From positions 1 to 50,882 of the forward strand of contig JAURWS010000059.1 in NCBI GenBank assembly GCA_030654835.1: a DNA stretch of 50,882 nt, read 5' to 3'. The position numbers and the translations under genes were made by a program. Under the pieces are notes generated by a model. The model saw only the letters and a program-made list of their open reading frames with translations, did no database searches and was not told the origin of the DNA. How positions within the stretch are numbered: the stretch's first letter is position 1; each line of letters begins with the position of its first letter. This DNA comes from Gammaproteobacteria bacterium (GTDB lineage: Bacteria; Pseudomonadota; Gammaproteobacteria; Pseudomonadales; Pseudohongiellaceae). This document shows, one piece after another, positions 44,831 through 50,882 of this stretch.

Positions 44831-45121
44831 GCGGCTGTCCCAAGAAGTTGGGTCTCTGCGCACGTGAAAAACCGCTACTACAATGACCTTTTGTCCGTTG
44901 AGGAAGTACATTACGCGGTAGGGAAAACGGCGCACAGGAATTCGCCTCAATTCTTTATGGAACTTACGGTAGATGAGAGGGGTTCTCAGCAGCTTATCCA
45001 AGGCCTCTTCTATGCATAATAGGAAGTCGTGACCCAAACCAACCCGTTTACTTTCGTAGGCTAGGTATTGCTCATCAATATCAAGTTCAGCCTCTGGCCG
45101 GACTGTGAGAGTGAACGCCAT
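44825..45121 (-). CDS. RelE/ParE-family toxin
   Basis: A 98-residue ParE/RelE-fold toxin: LTVRPEAELDIDEQYLAYES, VGLGHDFLLCIEEALDKLL and RRIPVRRFPYRVMYFLNGQK with the final VFHVRRDPTSW. ParE proteins block gyrase, RelE cuts mRNA on the ribosome; the sequence alone does not decide. It starts directly after the antitoxin stop with no gap, and its own stop lies in an attC box. Confidence 0.9.
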   Translation of the reverse strand: MAFTLTVRPEAELDIDEQYLAYESKRVGLGHDFLLCIEEALDKLLRTPLIYRKFHKELRRIPVRRFPYRVMYFLNGQKVIVVAVFHVRRDPTSWDSRT

Positions 45122-45322
45122 TTACTTGGACAGAATTCGAGCTTTGACAGCTGCCCAGGGAGAACCAATATCTTGGTCTATCTCGAACGCTGCGAGCCGA
45201 CGATTCAGTTCCTCGCGCTGAGGGGCAGTTACGTCGATCTCGACGTCGTCAGCGATCACACTGTCCCAAAGAGACTCAGCGAGAATGATGCGTTCGGAGA
45301 CTGTAAGTGATTGAATTTCCAT
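45122..45322 (-). CDS. Addiction-module antitoxin (CHP02574 type)
   Basis: A 66-residue protein of the putative addiction module component family: LTVSERIILAESLWDSVIAD at the start and the closing GSPWAAVKARI. These partners of ParE-like toxins are short and acidic. It is the first gene of the cassette and abuts the toxin gene. Confidence 0.88.
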   Translation of the reverse strand: MEIQSLTVSERIILAESLWDSVIADDVEIDVTAPQREELNRRLAAFEIDQDIGSPWAAVKARILSK

Positions 45323-45394
45323 AGAATTGTTCCTTAATTAACCTTGCCGCTTGATTGAGCTTAAGTCTAGCACCGGAACGGCCAGCGCACGAGC

Positions 45395-45452
45395 ACATAA
45401 CGCCCGTATACACGCGCCAGCTCTGCTGGTCGCGTGGAATTGTTGGTTATGC
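45395..45452 (-). other. attC recombination site (58 bp)
   Basis: Boxes ACATAAC (45395-45401) and GTTATGC (45446-45452) enclose the palindrome CACGCGCCAGC/GCTGGTCGCGTG. The right-hand box overlaps the TAA of the HigA gene. It is nearly identical to the site at 44773 and the site at 49336. Confidence 0.9.
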
Positions 45453-45758
45453 GGCATTCAACGGCCGAATCCGAGACACTTCAGATTTTAGCGCTTGGTT
45501 TGCTTCCCAAAGATCCACGGCGCGCTGGGCATTCAGCCAGAACTCCGCAGAATTGCCAAACAAACGGCCAAGCCGAATAGCCATTTCAGGACTAACCGCT
45601 CGGCGCTCTCGTAACAGTTCATTTATCGATTGCCGTGATACACCAAGAGCATCTGCCAAGCCAGAAACGCTCAGCTCGTAATCCGGTATGAAATCCTCAC
45701 GCAACATTTCTCCTGGATGAGTAGGCTTTCGTTTAATTCCAGTATTGTTTAGGGCCAT
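45447..45758 (-). CDS. higA: HigA-family antitoxin
   Basis: A 103-residue XRE-type helix-turn-helix antitoxin: KPTHPGEMLREDFIPDYELS, then the recognition helix region LADALGVSRQSINELLRERR and AIRLGRLFGNSAEFWLNAQ. HigA represses its operon and inactivates HigB. Second gene of its cassette, 15 bases after HigB, the toxin-first order typical of higBA. Confidence 0.93.
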   Translation of the reverse strand: MALNNTGIKRKPTHPGEMLREDFIPDYELSVSGLADALGVSRQSINELLRERRAVSPEMAIRLGRLFGNSAEFWLNAQRAVDLWEANQALKSEVSRIRPLNAA

Positions 45759-45773
45759 GTCTTTTACCTCTGG

Positions 45774-46055
45774 TTAATGGTAATCGCAGACCTGCACATC
45801 AAAAGCATCACCGTCTTCAAACCGGAAGCAAATTCGCCACTGATCATTAATCGCTATGGCATGCTGCCCTTCACGATCATCCGTCAGTTTATGCAGATTG
45901 TTCCCTGGTGGAACCTTTAGATCGTTCAAGGTCGTTGCCAAATTGACGTATTCCAGCTTCCGAGAAGCCCTCGCATGAATATCGGGCGGGAACTTCTTGG
46001 ATGTTCCTGATTCGTATAAAGATTTGGTTTGCTTGTCTGCAAATGTCTTAATCAT
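45774..46055 (-). CDS. higB: HigB-family toxin
   Basis: A 93-residue RelE-superfamily killer protein: MIKTFADKQTKSLYESGTSK, ASRKLEYVNLATTLNDLKVP and the C-terminal GQHAIAINDQWRICFRFEDG ending VQVCDYH. HigB cuts mRNA while it is being translated. It lies first in the cassette, ahead of HigA and just behind the attC at 46117. Confidence 0.93.
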   Translation of the reverse strand: MIKTFADKQTKSLYESGTSKKFPPDIHARASRKLEYVNLATTLNDLKVPPGNNLHKLTDDREGQHAIAINDQWRICFRFEDGDAFDVQVCDYH

Positions 46056-46116
46056 GCCGGTAAATGTAACGCGTCACGTGACATAAGTCAATCACGGGCA
46101 CATTGCTTAAGATGCC

Positions 46117-46218
46117 GCATAACGCCCCTGCTCAGGCGCCAAAGTATGTTGGCGTGGCTTTTGCGGATGCAAAAGGCATGACGACATGCTTTGGTCGCTC
46201 TGAAGCGGATTGTTAGGG
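46117..46218 (-). other. attC recombination site, long form (102 bp)
   Basis: Boxes GCATAAC (46117-46123) and GTTAGGG (46212-46218) bound a long hairpin: GGCTTTTGC pairs with GCAAAAGGC around GGAT, and the outer CCAAAG/CTTTGG pair as well. It closely resembles the site at 47280; the partial site at 49821 is a fragment of the same type. Confidence 0.85.
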
Positions 46219-46234
46219 ATCGCGAGCATCGTCA

Positions 46235-46789
46235 CTATGGACACCCCGCGATCCAACTCAGAACTACATTTTCAGAATTGCATCCAATGGTTGGAAATAT
46301 GCTTCTACTCGGCTCCCAACTAATAGGGCCCCATTCCCATAGTATCCTGTCAGAACTTTGATTCTCGCTTTGTTGCCAGGCATTCATTACATCCGAAAAT
46401 CTATTTAAGAGCTCTGCTCCTTGGATATGCTTCTGGAAATCATCGTCCCGAACCGCTTCAAATTTCAAGCGTAATCCCTCCGTAAAAAGCGGTAGGCTTT
46501 CGTAAACATTCTCCCCCATATTTTCCTTAAAGGTTTCGTCTTGACTAACTAGACTGGCTTTCTCACTGGCATCCCGAAATAGGAACAACCATCGACGATG
46601 AGTTTCATCATTCACTTTGACGAAACCATCTGCTTGAGCTAGTAATTCAGCTTCAAAGTCTCTTGCCTCCCAGTATGCGTCTACAGCCTCTGAAAAGGCA
46701 GTTATGCTCGTTGATTGTATAGAATTTTGTTCAGTACAAGCAGCAATCAAAAACAACAACAGAATAGTCAGTTTTCGCTGTATCTTCAT
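46235..46789 (-). CDS. Cassette-encoded lipoprotein
   Basis: A 184-residue predicted lipoprotein (MKIQRKLTILLLFLIAACTE, lipobox IAAC). The mature part is helical and acidic in the centre (SEAVDAYWEARDFEAELLAQ), with no known domain. It lies 22 bases after the HEPN-like gene, and no attC separates them, so both share one cassette. A protein exported to the envelope beside a HEPN-like gene is unusual. Function unknown. Confidence 0.7.
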   Translation of the reverse strand: MKIQRKLTILLLFLIAACTEQNSIQSTSITAFSEAVDAYWEARDFEAELLAQADGFVKVNDETHRRWLFLFRDASEKASLVSQDETFKENMGENVYESLPLFTEGLRLKFEAVRDDDFQKHIQGAELLNRFSDVMNAWQQSENQSSDRILWEWGPISWEPSRSIFPTIGCNSENVVLSWIAGCP

Positions 46790-46811
46790 AGTCCACCTAC
46801 TCCCAAAACTT

Positions 46812-47273
46812 TCAATTGGCCTCTACTCTGCGTAAGTTTTCAAAATTTTGACCACACCAATCATTTACGACTCTTGCGCACATCAGCATAACTGAGGGCG
46901 GGAAGTGAACCACAATCTCTCCGTATCGAATTCCATTTGGGTACTTTGAACATTCTGAAACGCCTTGAGTTAGCAGAGCCCCAACAGTCCCATTTGCCGA
47001 ACCATGGACAACAGTTCTGGCACGTATCTGTGTCGCTAGATCACCTGTATCTATGAACTGGCAGTTTGCTACATCGTCAATCAACAGGTGAATTCTGTGA
47101 GACCTGCGAGAAAGGTGGCCGATATCGAACCCTACACTTTCGAGCAAAGCCTTTAGGCTTATTTCGCATGCAAGTAAGCTAAGATATAAAACTGTACGAT
47201 CTGCCTCTTCACCGCCATGTACATTCTCAGCCGCTTCAATCAGTCTTCTCCCGAACTCTAAGCTGTACTCCAT
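46812..47273 (-). CDS. HEPN-like protein
   Basis: A 153-residue helical protein. The helix LYLSLLACEISLKALLES, the SHRIHLLIDDVAN stretch and the basic/His motif IRARTVVHGSANG (Arg84 or Arg86 to His90) look like the R-X(4-6)-H active site of HEPN RNases. The ATG at 47273 is chosen because codons upstream to 47345 lie in the attC site. HEPN proteins serve as RNases in toxin-antitoxin and anti-phage systems, but non-catalytic ones also exist. Here the assignment is by pattern only. Confidence 0.6.
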   Translation of the reverse strand: MEYSLEFGRRLIEAAENVHGGEEADRTVLYLSLLACEISLKALLESVGFDIGHLSRRSHRIHLLIDDVANCQFIDTGDLATQIRARTVVHGSANGTVGALLTQGVSECSKYPNGIRYGEIVVHFPPSVMLMCARVVNDWCGQNFENLRRVEAN

Positions 47274-47279
47274 CTCGCT

Positions 47280-47384
47280 CCCTAACGCCCATGTTCTGGC
47301 GCGAAAATATGTTGGCGTGGCTTTTGCGCCTTTTGCAAAAGGCATGACGACATATTTTTGTCGCTCAGGAACTGTTTGTTAGGG
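47280..47384 (-). other. attC recombination site, long form (105 bp)
   Basis: Boxes CCCTAAC (47280-47286) and GTTAGGG (47378-47384). The inner GCCTTTTGC/GCAAAAGGC stem and the GGCGTGGC and GACGACAT blocks match the site at 46117. The right-hand box overlaps the stop of the next gene. Confidence 0.87.
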
Positions 47385-48056
47385 CGATTCATCAGCGATT
47401 CCATTCTTAAGCTCCTGGAGAAGATCGGCAAACTCTCGGCGCTTTCCCCGGAAGGCGACTGTAGACCCGCCGAGAGGCGTATCGCTGAAGTTCTGTGCGT
47501 TCATGTACTTGAGTGTACGCCAAGTTACATCGAAGACCTTCCAAACGTCTGTTCGGTCTACCGATGTGGGACTGATGTTGAGCCGGAGTAGGCGCGTGGT
47601 ACGTGTTGCGACATCTACCACTACGTCGTAATTCTGGTTCGGCTTGAAGCCCAATTCCCTAGGATTCGCAATCGTTGGGGCACCGGCATTGTGGAAATCT
47701 GAGACATCCAGATGCCAGACATGGTTATGTGCAACGACATTTCTAACAAGGCACACTTCAACCAGTTCGTCTTTAGTAGGAAGGGCAGGAAAAAGCTTCG
47801 AGAGAAGCGCTGGCGTATTAGTGTCCCCGGATATTTCCGACTTCCGCATGATACGAACGCGTGATGTGTAGGACTCAAGTACCGCGATAAGGAGAACCAC
47901 TAATGCGGCCGAATAGCCATTCTCATGCATGCCGACACCGGCAGGCCCCGGCTTCGAAATCGGCCGACTCAAGAGCTTGTCCAACAGATCTGCTATCGGC
48001 TGAAAATACGCCGAAGCTACTATGGTTATGACATCAGGTATCGCAGGACGGACCAT
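47379..48056 (-). CDS. Cassette protein with HEPN-like R-X4-H motif
   Basis: A 225-residue protein. A long helical front (AALVVLLIAVLESYTSRVRI) is followed by EVCLVRNVVAHNHVWHLDVS, where Arg105 and His110 form an R-X4-H motif in a helix of the kind found in HEPN RNases. The C-terminal half is beta-rich (NYDVVVDVATRTTRLLRLNI). The ATG at 48056 is chosen; the open frame to 48224 passes through an attC site. It is the only gene of its cassette. The family is not recognised, and the HEPN link is weak but shared with the neighbouring cassette. Confidence 0.55.
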   Translation of the reverse strand: MVRPAIPDVITIVASAYFQPIADLLDKLLSRPISKPGPAGVGMHENGYSAALVVLLIAVLESYTSRVRIMRKSEISGDTNTPALLSKLFPALPTKDELVEVCLVRNVVAHNHVWHLDVSDFHNAGAPTIANPRELGFKPNQNYDVVVDVATRTTRLLRLNISPTSVDRTDVWKVFDVTWRTLKYMNAQNFSDTPLGGSTVAFRGKRREFADLLQELKNGIADESP

Positions 48057-48071
48057 GATTGTGCGCTTAAG

Positions 48072-48133
48072 CCCTAACGCTCTTGATAACAGGTGGCAGC
48101 GCAGCTGCCGTCCTGTTGATTTAATGGTTATTG
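48072..48133 (-). other. attC recombination site (62 bp)
   Basis: Boxes CCCTAAC (48072-48078) and GTTATTG (48127-48133), with the stem GGTGGCAGCGCAGCTGCCGTCC. Almost the same sequence as the attC at 49008, although the two are about 940 bases apart. Confidence 0.82.
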
Positions 48134-48423
48134 CCTCCGCGCCACGCCTGCGACAACCCAGAAAGCGCAGCGCTAGCGAAGCTGCGGCCAATCGGAAAAG
48201 AGCAGAGAGCAATTTCACAACCACTGGCTTTCTTACTGCACATCACCGCAGACGACACGCCACCACGACAACGCTAAAGCCAGTGCTTTGTTCACTTGCC
48301 AACAACCACCAAGAACGAAACCACTGGCATGCAAATCTGTTTCATCACTTCAAGAACAAGCTCCTGAGCGAAGCGACAATCTAATCACAAGCACCTATTC
48401 AATTGATGAGATCGAAGAGAGTG
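48134..48423 (-). other. Gene-less cassette 1
   Basis: Between two attC sites lie 290 bases without a convincing reading frame of its own; the frames that cross it run through attC sites. It shares sequence blocks in order with the cassette at 49070-49335: TTACTGCACATCACCGCA (48233-48250), GACGACACGCCACCA (48251-48265) and CAACCACCAAGAAC (48303-48316), and carries a matching attC type. It may encode an RNA or supply a promoter for downstream cassettes. Confidence 0.6.
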
Positions 48424-48480
48424 CAATAACGCTTGCCTCAAGTGCGCGCTTGCGCGTCACTTTGAAGGCACTTGTTAAGC
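48424..48480 (-). other. attC recombination site (57 bp)
   Basis: Boxes CAATAAC (48424-48430) and GTTAAGC (48474-48480). The inside pairs as AAGTGCGCGC with GCGCGTCACTT, and GCCTCAAG with CTTTGAAGGC. Its sequence differs from the other sites in the array, as expected for a cassette of separate origin. Confidence 0.8.
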
Positions 48481-48499
48481 AGCACATGCATATGCGCCA

Positions 48500-48973
48500 C
48501 TAATTAGGTTCAGTTACTCTTTCTAAAGCGCATGCCATGGGATCACTTTCCAGAAAGGTCGCTAAATCTATATCCATAAAATAGTCTGAATGCATGGGGC
48601 TCTCTGGATTTAGATAAACCAATGTAACTCCCAGGCAAGACAGTATTTCATTAGGCACGAAGAATTGTAAGTATCTAGACTTTGTTAAAAAGTCTTCATA
48701 TACATCTGGGCGAATGGTTAAAACAGAAACCTCATTTCGATCGTTTAGTTGCATACGCGTGTAAGCATATTCAAACCCATTGTGAATCGGGTCCGGCAGT
48801 ACTATGCGAACGCGCACCCCTGCGTTGATGGGGCTTAACTCAACAGTGAATCCTAGAGCCGTGGCGTTGAGCGACGTAACTATTTCTGCACCCGATGAGT
48901 TACCCGGGACTATTTGTTGAGCAGTGACATCAATACACCAAACTACTAATGCTATGAGTAGAACGCTGCGCAT
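48500..48973 (-). CDS. Secreted hypothetical protein (cassette)
   Basis: A 157-residue protein with a short signal peptide (MRSVLLIALVVWCIDVTAQQ). The mature part is beta-rich (VRVRIVLPDPIHNGFEYAYT, NEVSVLTIRPDVYEDFL) with a Cys pair (ILSCLG, MACALE) that could form a disulphide. No family recognised. AGGAG precedes the ATG. Single gene of its cassette, closed by the attC at 48424. Confidence 0.65.
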   Translation of the reverse strand: MRSVLLIALVVWCIDVTAQQIVPGNSSGAEIVTSLNATALGFTVELSPINAGVRVRIVLPDPIHNGFEYAYTRMQLNDRNEVSVLTIRPDVYEDFLTKSRYLQFFVPNEILSCLGVTLVYLNPESPMHSDYFMDIDLATFLESDPMACALERVTEPN

Positions 48974-49007
48974 TCGATCTCCTGACTCGGGATGGACTAT
49001 CAGTGCT

Positions 49008-49069
49008 GCTTAACGCTCTTGATAACCGGTGCCAACGCAGTTGGTGTCCGGTTGATTTAATGGTTATTG
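49008..49069 (-). other. attC recombination site (62 bp)
   Basis: Boxes GCTTAAC (49008-49014) and GTTATTG (49063-49069), with stem GGTGCCAACGCAGTTGGTGTCC. It closely matches the attC at 48072 (TAACGCTCTTGATAAC, then GTTGATTTAATGGTTATTG). Confidence 0.83.
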
Positions 49070-49335
49070 CCGTCCTGCAGTTTTGATCGAAGCCGCGCAA
49101 CGAAGCGCTAGCGGAGCAAATTCCAAGGCGCGAAAAGAACACCGTACTTTCCTGGCCACTCACACCACTTACTGCACATCACCGCAAACTGCGTGAACTC
49201 TTCCTGCTGGCACAACAGTAAAGACGACACGCCACCAGCGAAGGCACATTCATTGATTACTTTCCGACAACCACCAAGAACAACGCCACTTTCCTGTTCA
49301 CAACCAATTTCTACATTCTTGCGAAAGCCAACGTG
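49070..49335 (-). other. Gene-less cassette 2
   Basis: This 266-base cassette carries the same blocks as cassette 1 in the same order: TTACTGCACATCACCGCA (49169-49186), GACGACACGCCACCA (49223-49237) and CAACCACCAAGAAC (49268-49281). A 78-codon GTG frame (49108-49344, minus strand) starts inside the upstream attC and has no counterpart that I can see in cassette 1, so it is not called as a gene. Confidence 0.6.
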
Positions 49336-49393
49336 CAATAACACCCGTATTCACGCGCCAGCTCCGCTGGCCGCGTGGAATTGATTGTTATGC
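49336..49393 (-). other. attC recombination site (58 bp)
   Basis: Boxes CAATAAC (49336-49342) and GTTATGC (49387-49393) enclose CACGCGCCAGCTCCGCTGG and its partner CCGCGTGG. Same subfamily as the sites at 44773 and 45395, about 4 kb away. Confidence 0.9.
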
Positions 49394-49396
49394 TTG

Positions 49397-49807
49397 TCAC
49401 TTGATGAAGACTCCCATACTGAGTCGATCTTCAGTCGCAAACCCCAAGGCTTCGTAGAACGCTGCAACCGCAGTATTGGTTGCGCGTATTTGAAGGTTTA
49501 CTTTGATGCAGCCGAAGCTTTTCAATTCTTCAAGCGCTGCAGTTACAAGCGCCTTACCTGTGCCGGCTCGGCGATGTTGAGGCGACACTGCTACCGCATA
49601 TAGCCAACCTCGATGACCGTCATAACCAGCCATGCACGCACCTACAATTTGATTGTCGTCTTCAGAGACAAATATCAAATCGTCAACTTTCAGCTTGGCA
49701 GAAATAACTTGGTACGGTTCGTTATGTGGAGGATCATCTGGAAAGACTTGCTTCCAAAGCGCAGCCAGCGATTCTCTATCCTTTTCTTGGAATTTCCTGA
49801 TACTCAT
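49397..49807 (-). CDS. GNAT-family N-acetyltransferase
   Basis: A 136-residue acetyltransferase: SIRKFQEKDRESLAALWKQVF at the start, the acetyl-CoA loop VAVSPQHRRAGTGKALVTAA and the C-terminal INLQIRATNTAVAAFYEALG-type segment (here VNLQIRATNTAVAAFYEALG) followed by FATEDRLSMG. The ATG at 49807 is chosen; the frame upstream to 49825 enters the partial attC. Similar to the YpeA-type acetyltransferases. The substrate is unknown; cassettes often carry such enzymes, including resistance types. Confidence 0.92.
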   Translation of the reverse strand: MSIRKFQEKDRESLAALWKQVFPDDPPHNEPYQVISAKLKVDDLIFVSEDDNQIVGACMAGYDGHRGWLYAVAVSPQHRRAGTGKALVTAALEELKSFGCIKVNLQIRATNTAVAAFYEALGFATEDRLSMGVFIK

Positions 49808-49820
49808 ACGATGCTCATCC

Positions 49821-49859
49821 CGCATGACACACTTGGTCGCTCAGAGACAGATTGTTATG
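49821..49859 (-). other. Partial attC site
   Basis: CGCATGACACACTTGGTCGC and the closing GATTGTTATGC match the right-hand part of the long sites at 46117 and 47280, but the left half and its AAC box are missing. GTTATGC at 49853-49859 overlaps the stop of the cupin gene. The GNAT and cupin cassettes are therefore probably locked together. Confidence 0.5.
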
Positions 49860-50199
49860 CATTACTCTCTTCCCCGCCCTTCGGTCCATAGAAGAATACC
49901 CAAACCGTGAAATCTTCAGTGAATTCTTCAAAGCGGTGCTCCACGCCCGCTGGGACGAAGATGAAGCTACCTATGTCCAAATGGACTTTACTCTTTCCGT
50001 TGTAAAAACTCCCAGAACCCTTTGCTACGACGTAGATTTCATCACGCTCATGTGGGGTCTGTGGATCTTGCCCTATCGGCCTATAGAGTTCAGCAACCAT
50101 TGAGCCATGCTGATAAATCGGCGTCGCTAAGTTTCCTTGAGGAGGCGGGCCTTTATCTATTGCCTCGTTCAGACTTACGTGCACACCTTCCTTCATCAT
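49855..50199 (-). CDS. Cupin-domain protein
   Basis: A 114-residue single-domain cupin. The first motif is QTPHERDEIYVVAKGSGSF (His and Glu ligands), the second is GSFIFVPAGVEHRFEEF (His ligand), so the metal site is nearly complete. The ATGATG at 50199 follows AAGGAA and is preferred; ATG at 50238 lies inside the attC. Small cupins of this type may be dioxygenases or isomerases; the substrate is unknown. Confidence 0.88.
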   Translation of the reverse strand: MMKEGVHVSLNEAIDKGPPPQGNLATPIYQHGSMVAELYRPIGQDPQTPHERDEIYVVAKGSGSFYNGKSKVHLDIGSFIFVPAGVEHRFEEFTEDFTVWVFFYGPKGGEESNA

Positions 50200-50234
50200 T
50201 ACTATTCCTTGTTGTACTGCAGGCTCGAACTTAT

Positions 50235-50291
50235 GCATAACGCTCAAAACAGCGGCGCATTTATGCGTCCGCCTGGTTTTTCTTGTTACCT
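50235..50291 (-). other. attC recombination site (57 bp)
   Basis: Boxes GCATAAC (50235-50241) and GTTACCT (50285-50291). The core AGCGGCGCATTTATGCGTCCGC folds into a hairpin. The same GTTACCT occurs on the minus strand at the right window edge, as expected for the box that starts this cassette. Confidence 0.8.
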
Positions 50292-50295
50292 TTCG

Positions 50296-50862
50296 CTATC
50301 TCCAAGTCAATACGGCCGAAACAAAAGCTAAAACAGCCATAGTTGTTGCAAACACAATTACTCCAATAACAACCAGCGGACGATTAAGAAACTGGTTTCG
50401 AATACGGTGATAAAGTGTTTCACCTTGAGAATGAATATATTCATTGATTTTACGCGCGAGCTCTACCCTTAGTTCTTGCTCATTCAGGTCAATGACGCTG
50501 GAAAGATCAAGATGCGGTTCTAGCGCTTTTTTGTTTTGAAGGCCCTTTAGTACCGGATTCATCTTTTCAAGATAGAAGCGCTCAAGAAATTTTTGCCGCT
50601 CCCGCAATTGTGCGACTGCGACTTCCGTAATAGCAGATGAAACCTTTTTGGGGTGAGTAATTTGAAGGTTCTCAAACAAAGTATTCGCAATCAATTTTCG
50701 ACTCTCGACAAGTTCCGCAACTAGTGCTTCATGGCCTTTTAAGATCATGTTACCGCCGAAAGAGTTTCGTGCGGCCGCATCTTGTTTTATAGATTTAAGC
50801 TGCAATTCAAAAGCAGTGTCTCGTGCTTGAAATCTTAAAACTAGAATGTCATTCACTGGCAC
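50296..50862 (-). CDS. Tail-anchored membrane protein of unknown function (cassette)
   Basis: A 188-residue protein. Residues 1-160 are helical and charged (VLRFQARDTAFELQLKSIKQ, VAQLRERQKFLERFYLEKMN), with heptad-like spacing. The last 25 residues form one membrane helix (VVIGVIVFATTMAVLAFVSA). The C-terminal anchor suggests that it faces the cytoplasm. No family recognised. The start is a GTG at 50862, with a second GTG at 50856. It is the first complete gene seen from the right edge and forms its own cassette. Confidence 0.6.
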   Translation of the reverse strand: MPVNDILVLRFQARDTAFELQLKSIKQDAAARNSFGGNMILKGHEALVAELVESRKLIANTLFENLQITHPKKVSSAITEVAVAQLRERQKFLERFYLEKMNPVLKGLQNKKALEPHLDLSSVIDLNEQELRVELARKINEYIHSQGETLYHRIRNQFLNRPLVVIGVIVFATTMAVLAFVSAVLTWR

Positions 50863-50875
50863 TTACTCGCAAGAA

Positions 50876-50882
50876 AGGTAAC
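50876..50882 (-). other. Probable attC box cut by the window edge
   Basis: AGGTAAC (GTTACCT on the minus strand) ends the window. It matches the box at 50285-50291 and lies 14 bases before the start of the last gene, the expected place for the end of the preceding attC. Confidence 0.4.

Noticed and set aside
49108-49344. 78-codon GTG frame in gene-less cassette 2
   Set aside because: It begins inside an attC site and no equivalent frame was seen in the related cassette 1.

Overview
The window reads as a chromosomal segment of a Pseudomonadota bacterium, most likely a gammaproteobacterium. The support is indirect: TonB-dependent receptor, DUF5916 and DUF3703 proteins, LysR, MarR and Crp/Fnr regulators, outer-membrane lipoproteins, and a sedentary integron cassette array. 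Base composition changes in blocks: the pyruvate kinase and RlmN-like genes look clearly more GC-rich than the cassette region. No tRNA, rRNA, CRISPR array, transposase or integrase gene was recognised.

Left part (1-9,130). Small unrelated genes: an HNH nuclease tail, a RibD-type deaminase with a transglutaminase-like protein, DUF202 and SHOCT membrane proteins, an SDR, a truncated AlkD-like HEAT protein, and a LysR-controlled redox cluster (carboxymuconolactone-decarboxylase-like remnant, PNPOx-ferredoxin reductase fusion, DUF1348 protein) facing a NAD(P)-binding protein and a cut MgtC. Several of these genes show internal in-frame deletions or lost ends.

Stress and signalling part (9,400-21,700). 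A large-subunit catalase; a tandemly duplicated envelope-stress module (glycine-zipper protein plus lipoprotein, one copy led by GlsB), with a shared inverted-repeat element upstream of each copy and a Crp/Fnr regulator alongside; a CheB remnant; a GGDEF-EAL protein with six 21-residue repeats; a CHAD protein; a coupled FIST and GGDEF pair; and a hydroxylaminobenzene mutase-like membrane protein.

Middle (21,750-38,800). A probable uptake operon (TonB-dependent receptor, beta-propeller hydrolase-like protein, DUF5916 outer-membrane protein) runs divergently from a MarR regulator, with a perfect 14-bp palindrome between them. Next come a secreted M23-like protein, a RibD/DHFR-like reductase, an ArsR/SRPBCC pair, a secreted protein coupled to a redoxin-cytochrome c-monooxygenase-like protein, an unusual pyruvate kinase, a TPR lipoprotein and DUF3703.

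Right part (39,300-50,882). A three-part unit (DUF6557, an 83-residue WNHRV protein, a VapB-like tail) occurs twice in different states of decay, around an RlmN-like methyltransferase fused to a zinc-ribbon/L7-L12-like module. From about 44,100 to the right edge lies an integron gene-cassette array with about ten attC sites, all cassettes reading on the minus strand. Cargo: VapBC, a ParE-type pair, HigBA, two HEPN-like proteins, lipoprotein/secreted proteins, a GNAT acetyltransferase, a cupin, a tail-anchored membrane protein, and two related cassettes with no convincing gene. The orientation predicts that attI and intI lie beyond the right edge.
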